Assembly: GCA_023391395.1 (NCBI GenBank)
Contig: JAEWBA010000142.1
Span: forward strand, 1 to 5,991
Length of the DNA: 5,991 nucleotides
Direction: 5' to 3'
Source: Pseudomonadota bacterium
GTDB taxonomy: Bacteria > Pseudomonadota > Gammaproteobacteria > Burkholderiales > Burkholderiaceae_D
Shown here: positions 1 through 5,304 of the stretch, piece after piece
Numbering within the stretch: position 1 is the first letter of the stretch
Layout: every line of letters begins with the position of its first letter
Made by a program: the position numbers and the translations under genes
Notes under the pieces: generated by a model
What the model saw: only the letters and a program-made list of their open reading frames with translations
Told to the model about the DNA's origin: nothing
Databases searched by the model: none

Positions 1-676
1 TGCCGACGATGCCCTTGGCGTCGTCCGAAACCGTCACCCAATCGCCATCGGCCCAGAGCTGGCCGGCCGAGTCGGTGCCGGCCTGCGCCGCGTTGAAGCT
101 CACGCGTACGCCGCGCGTACCGATGCCCGCCAAGCTGACCACATGGGAATAGCGTGCCGGATTGGCGATCAGCATTTCCAGGCCGACGCCGAAGCCCATC
201 GAATACCCGACCAGGGTCACGCCCGAAGTCGGGAAGCCGCTGATCTTGTTCATCACCTTCTCGAAGTCGAGCGCGAAATCCCTGAGCGAAGTGATCTTGG
301 TGTTGTAGCTCGACTTGCCGCTGCCGCGGTAGTCGAAGGCATAGACGGTGTAGGCATCATTGAAGGCATCGACCGAGCGGAATACCGCCAGCATGCCGTC
401 GAAGGCGGTGCCCGAGGTATTGTTGCCCGGCACCAGCACGATGGTCTTTGGACCGTGGCCGACCTTGCGCACATAGATGCTTTCCTTGGGATCGGAGGCC
501 GTGACGCCATCGATGATGACGGGACCTTCTCCCAGCGTGGCAATGGTGTCAGTTGGCGCAGGAGGAGGAGGAGGAGGAGCAATCGCAGCGGTCGTGTCCG
601 AAGATCCGCCGCAGGCCGTCAGCAGGAGCGCGCAGGCAAGCGCCAGTCCTGACAGAAAATTTCTCATGGGGTTCAT
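1..676 (-). CDS. Alpha/beta-hydrolase lipoprotein, partial (C-terminus off the left edge)
   Basis: The gene reads leftward from ATG at 676 with no stop for 225 codons and leaves the window, so only its N-terminal part is present. Residues 1-22 form a lipoprotein signal peptide: a charged start (MNPMRN), a hydrophobic core and a lipobox LTAC with the lipidated Cys at 22. A low-complexity linker with six consecutive prolines (34-39) follows. From about residue 65 the chain looks like an alpha/beta hydrolase: VLVPG near 80-84 (oxyanion-hole strand), DYRGSGKSS at 115-123, and the nucleophile elbow GYSMG at 157-161 with probable catalytic Ser159. The catalytic acid and His would lie in the missing part. 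The 676 start is chosen because GGAG lies 7 nt upstream; the ATG at 667 has no suitable site. The product is probably an envelope-anchored esterase, lipase or peptidase. The substrate cannot be told, and a non-catalytic homologue is possible. Confidence 0.85.
   Translation of the reverse strand, partial: MNPMRNFLSGLALACALLLTACGGSSDTTAAIAPPPPPPAPTDTIATLGEGPVIIDGVTASDPKESIYVRKVGHGPKTIVLVPGNNTSGTAFDGMLAVFRSVDAFNDAYTVYAFDYRGSGKSSYNTKITSLRDFALDFEKVMNKISGFPTSGVTLVGYSMGFGVGLEMLIANPARYSHVVSLAGIGTRGVRVSFNAAQAGTDSAGQLWADGDWVTVSDDAKGIVG
561..579. repeat. GGA trinucleotide repeat (six units)
   Basis: Six tandem GGA units plus one G on the + strand read as CCT codons on the minus strand and encode the hexaproline linker (residues 34-39) behind the lipidated cysteine of the hydrolase. 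The unit is one codon, so copy-number changes would alter linker length without shifting the frame. Confidence 0.8.
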
Positions 677-750
677 CTGGAGTCTCCAATTCTGGTTATG
701 CGCCGGCAGGCGCGCGGCCGGAATGCGGCGGCGAGGGCGAAAGGAAGCCG

Positions 751-768
751 GGCAGCGAATTCGCCGCC
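751..768 (-). promoter_or_regulatory. Possible stem-loop in the 5' leader of the hydrolase lipoprotein gene
   Basis: Read on the minus strand, GGCGGCG and CGCTGCC can pair over seven positions, one of them a G-U wobble, around an AATT loop. On the plus strand the same position is an A/C mismatch, so the fold favours the minus-strand transcript. It lies at the predicted 5' end of the leader, about 75 nt upstream of the start codon. No function is known, and it could be chance in GC-rich DNA. Confidence 0.25.
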
Positions 769-772
769 AAAA

Positions 773-801
773 AGCATAGGGCGCCGTCCGTCGGACGTGA
801 A
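773..801 (-). promoter_or_regulatory. Candidate sigma70-type promoter of the hydrolase lipoprotein gene
   Basis: On the minus strand TTCACG (801-796) and TATGCT (778-773) are separated by 17 bp; each matches four of six consensus positions. The predicted start of transcription is near 766, giving a leader of about 90 nt. The spacer contains the odd-centred dyad CGTCCG-T-CGGACG (785-797). This is pattern matching only; both boxes are imperfect. Confidence 0.35.
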
Positions 802-818
802 TCACGCAAATGCGTGAT
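801..818. promoter_or_regulatory. Inverted repeat, candidate operator upstream of the lipoprotein gene
   Basis: ATCACGCA and TGCGTGAT are perfect 8-bp inverted arms separated by AA. The dyad abuts and overlaps by one base the -35-like box of the candidate lipoprotein promoter, where an activator or repressor dimer could bind. The regulator is not known. Confidence 0.4.
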
Positions 819-856
819 GCGATGGGAGAAGTGGAGCCGAGCTGGAAGAAGGAGAC

Positions 857-892
857 GGAGGCCGGCTGCGCATCGTGCGCGAACCGGCCTCC
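857..892 (-). terminator. Likely terminator stem-loop of the DUF5993-dsbB operon
   Basis: GGAGGCCGG (857-865) and CCGGCCTCC (884-892) form a perfect 9-bp stem. The loop holds a second 5-bp stem (GCGCA 868-872 with TGCGC 876-880). On the minus strand this starts 13 nt beyond the dsbB stop codon and is followed by a pyrimidine-rich stretch (GTCTCCTTCTTCC), not a true T run. It is therefore a plausible but non-classical intrinsic terminator, or a stable 3' end stem. Confidence 0.5.
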
Positions 893-905
893 TAAGGCTG
901 GGCGT

Positions 906-1481
906 TTACCGACCCAGCAATTGGTAGTAGGTGGGATCGTCGTCGCACTGGCCGGCGCCGCATTCGAGCACCGTCGATACCAGGTTGGCTGCGACCAGCA
1001 GCGCGAATATCGTCATCATTGCTTTGGCCAGCCCGCCGGGCTCGTCGTCGGCCGAAGCGTGGCGCGCCGGCAGCATCAGCAGCGCGGCAATATAGGCGGC
1101 CGCGGCGATCGAGGACAGCAGCGCCAGCGTATAGAAATGCATGCCGAACAAGGACGAACCGTAATGGCCGGTGTCCGGGACGATGTGCAGGAGCACCTGG
1201 CGCGAGGCCACGGCGCCGGTGACGATACAGCCGAACAGCGCCAGGCCGTAGTGCAGGCCGCGCACGCCGAAACGCAGGTTCAGCATGAAGCCCAGGCCGA
1301 TGGCGATCATGCCGGCGCGCTGCAAGAGGCATAAGGGGCAGGGCAATTCGCCCAGCGCCAATTGGTAATAGAAGGCGATCGCCAGGGACAGGCTGATGCC
1401 GGCCAGGCCGATCAGGTTCAGCGTTTCCGCCAGCGTTGCGCCGGAACGTGCGGGGGCGATCGTGGTATCAAAGAGTTGCAT
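906..1481 (-). CDS. dsbB: DsbB-family disulfide bond formation protein with a C-terminal second cysteine pair
   Basis: The 191-residue inner-membrane protein belongs to the DsbB family, which reoxidises the periplasmic oxidase DsbA and passes electrons to quinone. Hydrophobic segments lie at about 22-41, 50-69, 76-97, 114-137 and 153-172. The first redox pair is CPLC (C48, C51) in the first periplasmic loop, followed by R55, at the spacing of the quinone-associated Arg48 of E. coli DsbB (C44 plus 4). The second periplasmic loop (about 98-113), which carries C104/C130 in E. coli, has no cysteine. Instead C174 and C179 lie in a C-terminal tail after the fifth membrane segment, placed in the periplasm by the basic loops at 70-74 and 138-153. 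C85 is in membrane segment 3. The ATG at 1481 has a GGGGGA-type site just upstream and follows the small membrane gene by 14 bp. Family membership is firm; the partner protein is inferred. Confidence 0.88.
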   Translation of the reverse strand: MQLFDTTIAPARSGATLAETLNLIGLAGISLSLAIAFYYQLALGELPCPLCLLQRAGMIAIGLGFMLNLRFGVRGLHYGLALFGCIVTGAVASRQVLLHIVPDTGHYGSSLFGMHFYTLALLSSIAAAAYIAALLMLPARHASADDEPGGLAKAMMTIFALLVAANLVSTVLECGAGQCDDDPTYYQLLGR

Positions 1482-1495
1482 GCGCTTCCCCCGGT

Positions 1496-1654
1496 TCAGA
1501 ACGACAGCTTGAGCGGGTCGGTCGCGTGGTATTGCAGCCAGGCGAGCGTAACGATCATCAGGAGGCCGGTGAACCCGAGCGCGGGTCCGGGCCGGCCGGC
1601 AAGGACGCAGAGCGCGGCAACGAGCGCCAGCAGGAAGGGCAGGAACATGAACAT
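1496..1654 (-). CDS. Small two-helix membrane protein, DUF5993-like
   Basis: This 52-residue protein has two hydrophobic segments (about 3-19 and 24-41) joined by the short loop AGRPGP. It ends in a polar tail, QYHATDPLKLSF. The size, the two helices and the His-Ala-Thr-Asp-x-Leu-x-x-Ser-Phe ending match my memory of the DUF5993 family, often encoded beside DsbB-type proteins; no function is established to my knowledge. The ATG at 1654 is chosen because GAGGAG lies upstream, with GGAG 9 nt from it. An in-frame ATG at 1732 would add 26 polar residues but lacks a ribosome binding site. The stop lies 14 bp before the dsbB start, so the two genes are almost certainly co-transcribed. The protein may assist or stabilise the DsbB-like oxidoreductase; this is an inference from context only. 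Confidence 0.8.
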   Translation of the reverse strand: MFMFLPFLLALVAALCVLAGRPGPALGFTGLLMIVTLAWLQYHATDPLKLSF

Positions 1655-1711
1655 GGGGGTGGTCTCCTCGGGGCTATGTGTGCCGGCTGATACCCCTTGC
1701 GGGCTGCCGGT

Positions 1712-1729
1712 CTGGAAATTTCTTTCCAG
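1712..1729 (-). promoter_or_regulatory. GAAA-loop stem upstream of the DUF5993-dsbB operon
   Basis: On the minus strand CTGGAAA-GAAA-TTTCCAG is a perfect 7-bp stem closed by a GAAA (GNRA-type) tetraloop. It lies 58-75 nt before the ATG at 1654. If transcription starts upstream it would fold in the leader RNA; otherwise the same dyad may be a protein-binding site. There is no T run after it, so it is not a standard terminator. Confidence 0.35.
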
Positions 1730-1786
1730 CATGTTAAGTCATCTTGCGCTTGCGGAAAAGCAGCTCGACGGCCGGCCGGCGCCTCG

Positions 1787-1809
1787 ATTGACGCCACCCT
1801 GTATTGACG
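1787..1809. repeat. ATTGACG direct repeat, 16-bp period
   Basis: ATTGACG occurs at 1787-1793 and again at 1803-1809. The second copy supplies the left end of the 20-bp palindrome, so the first copy looks like an additional half-site of the same operator or a second -35-like box. Confidence 0.4.
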
Positions 1810-1824
1810 TTAACGTTAACGTCA
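1805..1824. promoter_or_regulatory. Perfect 20-bp palindrome, probable operator of icmF
   Basis: TGACGTTAACGTTAACGTCA is identical to its own reverse complement over all 20 bases and ends 31 bp before the icmF start codon. Such a site strongly suggests binding of a dimeric regulator. The ACGT-rich pattern recalls sites reported for the MerR-family regulator LiuR of branched-chain amino-acid and fatty-acid catabolism; that link is from memory and is not proven here. It may also serve the divergent dsbB operon, though that start lies 150 bp away. Confidence 0.6.
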
Positions 1825-1837
1825 CTTTCCTGATACT
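1810..1837 (+). promoter_or_regulatory. Candidate icmF promoter overlapping the palindrome
   Basis: TTAACG (1810-1815) and GATACT (1832-1837) are 16 bp apart, each matching four of six sigma70 positions. An alternative -35, TTGACG at 1804-1809, would leave a 22-bp spacer, too long for a standard promoter. With GATACT as the -10, transcription would begin near 1844, only about 12 nt before the ATG. The palindrome would then cover the -35 region. Confidence 0.3.
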
Positions 1838-1855
1838 AGCGTACGCCACCTGCCC

Positions 1856-4800
1856 ATGACCGATCTCTCCGTTTCCCAAAAGCTGAGCGCATACCGCCCT
1901 ATCAACAAGGTGCGCTTCGTCACCGCCGCCTCCTTGTTCGACGGTCACGATGCCTCGATCAACATCATGCGCCGCATCCTGATGGCCAATGGCGCGGAAG
2001 TGATCCATCTCGGCCACAATCGCTCGGTGGAGGAAATCGTCACTGCCGCCCTGCAGGAAGACGCGCAGGGCATCGCCGTATCGAGCTACCAGGGCGGCCA
2101 CGTCGAGTACTTCAAGTACATGATCGACTTGCTGAAGGAGCGCGGCGGCGCCCACATCAAGGTATTTGGTGGCGGCGGCGGCGTGATCGTGCCGCACGAG
2201 ATCGCGGAGCTGCATGCCTATGGCGTGGCGCGCATCTTCAGCCCGGAAGACGGGCAGCGCATGGGGCTCAACGGGATGATCCTGTCCATGATCGAAGCCT
2301 GCGACGTCGACCTGTCGACCTATGCGCCGGCCACCCTGGATGCGCTGAGGCAGGATGGAATCGCGGGCCGGCAACGGCCGCTGGCGCAATTGATCACCGC
2401 ACTGGAAAACGGCAAGGCTGTCGCCGCCCTCAAGGCCGATCTGCACCAGGCCGCCGATGTCATCAAGACGCCGGTGCTCGGCATTACCGGCACCGGCGGC
2501 GCGGGCAAATCCTCGCTGACGGATGAATTGATCCGTCGGCTGCGCCTGGACCAGGACGATGCCCTGCATGTCGCCCTGATCTCGATCGACCCTTCACGGC
2601 GCAAATCGGGCGGCGCCCTGCTGGGAGACCGCATCCGCATGAATGCGATCAACCCGTGGAACGGCCAGTCGCGCATCTTCATGCGTTCGCTCGCCACCCG
2701 CGAAGCCGGCTCCGAGATTTCGCAAGCCTTGCCGGACGTGATCGCCGCTTGCAAGGTGGCCGGCTTCGACCTGGTGATCGTCGAGACTTCCGGCATCGGC
2801 CAGGGCGACGCCGCCATCGTGCCGCATGTCGATGTGTCGCTGTACGTGATGACGCCGGAATTTGGCGCCGCCTCGCAGCTCGAAAAGATCGACATGCTGG
2901 ATTTTGCCGATTTCGTGGCGATCAACAAATTCGACCGCAAGGGCGCGCAGGATGCCTTGCGCGACGTCGCCAAGCAGGTCCAGCGCAACCGCGAACTGTT
3001 TTCGAAACGGCCGGAAGAAATGCCGGTCTACGGCACCCAGGCTTCGCGCTTCAATGACGATGGCGTGACCGCGCTCTTCCAGGGCCTCTTGCCCAAGCTG
3101 GCGGAGTTCGGCCTGAAGGTCAAGCCGGGCAAGCTGGCGCCGGTGGACGTGCGCTTCTCTTCCGGGCGCAACGCGATCGTGCCGCCGGCTCGTAGCCGCT
3201 ACCTGGCCGAGATCTCCGACACGGTACGCGGCTACCACAAGCAGGTGGAACGGCAGGCGAAGTTGGCGCGCGAGCGGCAGCAATTGCAGGAAGCCAAGCG
3301 CATGTTGGCGGTCGCCGGCAGGCAGGCGGAACTCGACGATCTGATCGCCGAGCGCGACACCGCGCTCGACCCGGGCGCCCGCAAGCTCCTGACGGCGTGG
3401 CCCGACATGCGGGCTGCCTATGCCGGCGACGAGTACGTGGTGAAGATCCGCGACAAAGAAATTCGAACCAGCCTCATCTACAAGACGCTGTCCGGCAACA
3501 CCATCCGCAAGGTGTCGCTGCCGAAATTCGAGGACCACGGCGAAATCCTGCGCTGGCTGATGCGCGAAAACCTGCCAGGCGCCTTCCCGTATACCGCCGG
3601 CGTCTTTCCCTTCAAGCGCGAAAACGAAGACCCGACCCGCATGTTCGCCGGCGAGGGCGATGCCTTCCGCACCAACCGCCGCTTCAAGCTGGTTTCCGAA
3701 GGCATGCCGGCCAAGCGCCTGTCCACCGCCTTCGACTCGGTCACCCTGTACGGCGCCGATCCCGCGCCGCGGCCCGACATTTACGGCAAGATCGGCAACT
3801 CCGGCGTGTCGATCGCGACGCTCGACGACATGAAGGTGCTGTACGGCGGCTTCGACCTGTGCGATCCGGCCACCTCGGTATCGATGACGATCAACGGCCC
3901 GGCGCCGACGATACTCGCGATGTTCATGAATACCGCGATCGACCAGCGCATGGAGAAATTCAAGGCCGACCATGGCCGGGAGCCGAATGCCGAGGAAGCC
4001 GCCGCGCTTCGCGCCTGGGTGCTGGAAAACGTGCGCGGCACGGTGCAGGCCGACATCCTCAAGGAAGATCAGGGCCAGAACACCTGCATCTTCTCGACCG
4101 AGTTTTCGCTGAAGGTGATGGGTGACATCCAGGAATACTTCGTCAGGAACAGGGTGCGCAACTTCTACTCGGTGTCGATCTCCGGTTACCACATCGCCGA
4201 AGCCGGCGCCAACCCGATCTCCCAGCTTGCCTTCACGCTGTCCAACGGCTTCACCTTCGTCGAAGCCTATCTGGCGCGCGGCATGCACATCGACGATTTC
4301 GCGCCCAACCTGTCGTTCTTCTTCAGTAACGGCATGGACCCGGAATACACCGTGCTCGGGCGCGTCGCGCGCCGCATCTGGGCGGTGGCGATGCGCGACA
4401 AGTACGGCGCCAACGAGCGCAGCCAGAAGCTGAAATATCACATCCAGACTTCCGGCCGCTCGCTGCACGCGCAGGAGATCGACTTCAACGACATCCGCAC
4501 CACGCTGCAGGCGCTGATCGCGATCTACGACAACTGCAACTCGCTGCACACCAACGCCTACGACGAAGCGATCACCACGCCGACCGATGAATCGGTGCGC
4601 CGCGCGCTCGCGATCCAGCTCATCATCAACCGCGAATGGGGCTTGGCGAAGAACGAAAATCCGAACCAGGGCTCCTTCATCATCGAGGAACTGACCGACC
4701 TGGTGGAAGAAGCGGTGCTGCAGGAATTCGAGCGTATCGCCGAACGCGGCGGCGTGCTGGGCGCGATGGAGACCGGCTATCAGCGCGGCAAGATCCAGGA

Positions 4801-5134
4801 AGAATCGATGCATTACGAACACCTGAAGCACGACGGCACCTTGCCCATCATCGGCGTCAATACCTTCCGCAATCCCAACGGCCCGGCGATACCGCAGACG
4901 CTGGAGCTGGCGCGCTCGACGGAAGAGGAAAAGCAGTCGCAATTGAAGCGCCTGGCCGAATTCCACGAGCGTCACGCGCACGAGGCGCCGGCCATGCTGG
5001 CGGCGTTGCAGCAGGCGGTCATCCGCGACGAGAACGTGTTCGAGAAGCTGATGGATGCGGTGCGCGTCTGCTCGCTCGGCCAGATCAGCAACGCGCTGTT
5101 CGAAGTGGGCGGGCAATATCGGCGGAATATGTAG
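1856..5134 (+). CDS. icmF: Fused isobutyryl-CoA mutase (IcmF)
   Basis: This 1092-residue cytosolic enzyme uses adenosylcobalamin to interconvert isobutyryl-CoA and n-butyryl-CoA. Domains in order: B12-binding domain (about 17-150) with DGHDAS at 29-34, whose H31 is the expected lower cobalt ligand, and GGGGG at 105-109; MeaB-type G-protein chaperone (about 205-420) with Walker A GTGGAGKS (212-219), DPSRRKSGG (245-253), ETSGIGQGD (310-318) and NKFD (357-360); a helical linker (about 440-530); and the acyl-CoA mutase barrel with SISGYH (774-779, catalytic His779). F597 and Q741 align with F598/Q742 of Cupriavidus metallidurans IcmF, which stand where methylmalonyl-CoA mutase has Tyr and Arg, so isobutyryl-CoA is the likely substrate. 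Length equals the family norm and no key residue is missing. No clear Shine-Dalgarno sequence precedes the ATG, but no in-frame ATG or GTG lies just upstream. It is unrelated to the type VI secretion protein also called IcmF. Confidence 0.97.
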   Translation: MTDLSVSQKLSAYRPINKVRFVTAASLFDGHDASINIMRRILMANGAEVIHLGHNRSVEEIVTAALQEDAQGIAVSSYQGGHVEYFKYMIDLLKERGGAHIKVFGGGGGVIVPHEIAELHAYGVARIFSPEDGQRMGLNGMILSMIEACDVDLSTYAPATLDALRQDGIAGRQRPLAQLITALENGKAVAALKADLHQAADVIKTPVLGITGTGGAGKSSLTDELIRRLRLDQDDALHVALISIDPSRRKSGGALLGDRIRMNAINPWNGQSRIFMRSLATREAGSEISQALPDVIAACKVAGFDLVIVETSGIGQGDAAIVPHVDVSLYVMTPEFGAASQLEKIDMLDFADFVAINKFDRKGAQDALRDVAKQVQRNRELFSKRPEEMPVYGTQASRFNDDGVTALFQGLLPKLAEFGLKVKPGKLAPVDVRFSSGRNAIVPPARSRYLAEISDTVRGYHKQVERQAKLARERQQLQEAKRMLAVAGRQAELDDLIAERDTALDPGARKLLTAWPDMRAAYAGDEYVVKIRDKEIRTSLIYKTLSGNTIRKVSLPKFEDHGEILRWLMRENLPGAFPYTAGVFPFKRENEDPTRMFAGEGDAFRTNRRFKLVSEGMPAKRLSTAFDSVTLYGADPAPRPDIYGKIGNSGVSIATLDDMKVLYGGFDLCDPATSVSMTINGPAPTILAMFMNTAIDQRMEKFKADHGREPNAEEAAALRAWVLENVRGTVQADILKEDQGQNTCIFSTEFSLKVMGDIQEYFVRNRVRNFYSVSISGYHIAEAGANPISQLAFTLSNGFTFVEAYLARGMHIDDFAPNLSFFFSNGMDPEYTVLGRVARRIWAVAMRDKYGANERSQKLKYHIQTSGRSLHAQEIDFNDIRTTLQALIAIYDNCNSLHTNAYDEAITTPTDESVRRALAIQLIINREWGLAKNENPNQGSFIIEELTDLVEEAVLQEFERIAERGGVLGAMETGYQRGKIQEESMHYEHLKHDGTLPIIGVNTFRNPNGPAIPQTLELARSTEEEKQSQLKRLAEFHERHAHEAPAMLAALQQAVIRDENVFEKLMDAVRVCSLGQISNALFEVGGQYRRNM

Positions 5135-5166
5135 TGCGGATTGCGGCCTGTCGAGATGGAGTGCGA

Positions 5167-5181
5167 GCCCCCTTGCGGGGC
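5167..5181. repeat. Short GC hairpin after icmF
   Basis: GCCCC (5167-5171) can pair with GGGGC (5177-5181) around a CTTGC loop. Its last base is shared with the large palindrome that follows, so the two stems compete slightly for C5181. Together they form a compact double-hairpin unit in the spacer. Confidence 0.4.
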
Positions 5182-5206
5182 GCTACCCGCTTGCAAGCGG
5201 GTAGCG
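5181..5206 (+). terminator. Perfect 26-bp palindrome, possible icmF terminator or REP-like element
   Basis: CGCTACCCGCTTG is followed directly by its exact reverse complement, giving a stem of at least 10 bp with a TTGCAA loop in RNA from either strand. It lies 47 bp beyond the icmF stop. No T run follows on either strand, so it is not a canonical intrinsic terminator. It may be a 3'-end-protecting stem or one copy of a dispersed REP-like repeat. Confidence 0.45.
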
Positions 5207-5260
5207 TTGCGCAGGGGAATAGTGTGCCGTCCGAAACCTCTGCTACGTCCTGCGCGCCAC

Positions 5261-5281
5261 TTGACCCGTTATAGTTGACCC
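5261..5281 (+). promoter_or_regulatory. TTGACCC direct repeat around a TATAGT box, candidate promoter/operator of the DUF71 gene
   Basis: TTGACCC occurs at 5261-5267 and 5275-5281. Between and overlapping them is TATAGT (5270-5275), five of six matches to a sigma70 -10 box. No good -35 is seen 16-18 bp upstream. Transcription from this box would begin near 5282, some 23 nt before the ATG at 5305. The flanking repeats, with a 14-bp period, could be regulator half-sites. Confidence 0.35.
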
Positions 5282-5304
5282 CTCATTTCCCGTTTTTGAC
5301 GAAC

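Noticed and set aside
143..652. Plus-strand open frame opposite the hydrolase lipoprotein.
   Set aside because: The minus strand here has signal peptide, lipobox and hydrolase motifs. The plus-strand product is low-complexity, ending in an Arg run from the GGA repeat.
810..1334. Plus-strand open frame opposite dsbB.
   Set aside because: It is Gln/Arg/His-rich shadow translation of the DsbB membrane segments, with no domain.
1655..1732. A 26-residue N-terminal extension of the DUF5993-like protein from the ATG at 1732.
   Set aside because: It has no ribosome binding site, is polar, and spans the GAAA-loop stem; GAGGAG sits correctly for the ATG at 1654.
1655..1855. Possible cobalamin riboswitch upstream of the B12-dependent icmF.
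   Set aside because: I find no B12-box-like conserved core, and the region between candidate promoter and ATG is far too short for one.
1739..2569. A 276-codon minus-strand open frame across the icmF start and the divergent intergenic region.
   Set aside because: It overlaps the conserved B12-binding domain on the other strand, crosses the palindrome, and has no recognisable family features.
2594..5116. An 840-codon open frame on the minus strand, antisense to icmF.
   Set aside because: It is a by-product of strong GC-biased codon use in icmF. The translation is rich in Arg, His, Val and Ala with no recognisable domain, while the plus strand matches IcmF throughout.
1856..5134. Reading the name IcmF as the type VI secretion component (TssM).
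   Set aside because: The protein has B12-binding, MeaB-like GTPase and acyl-CoA mutase domains and no N-terminal membrane segments.
5181..5206. Canonical rho-independent terminator for icmF.
   Set aside because: The stem is strong but no T run follows in either direction, so only a tentative terminator or REP-like call is kept.
5275..5304. A TTG start adding ten residues to the DUF71 protein.
   Set aside because: The TTG overlaps a -10-like box and a direct repeat, and family members usually begin just before the strand leading to SGGKDS; ATG 5305 fits better.
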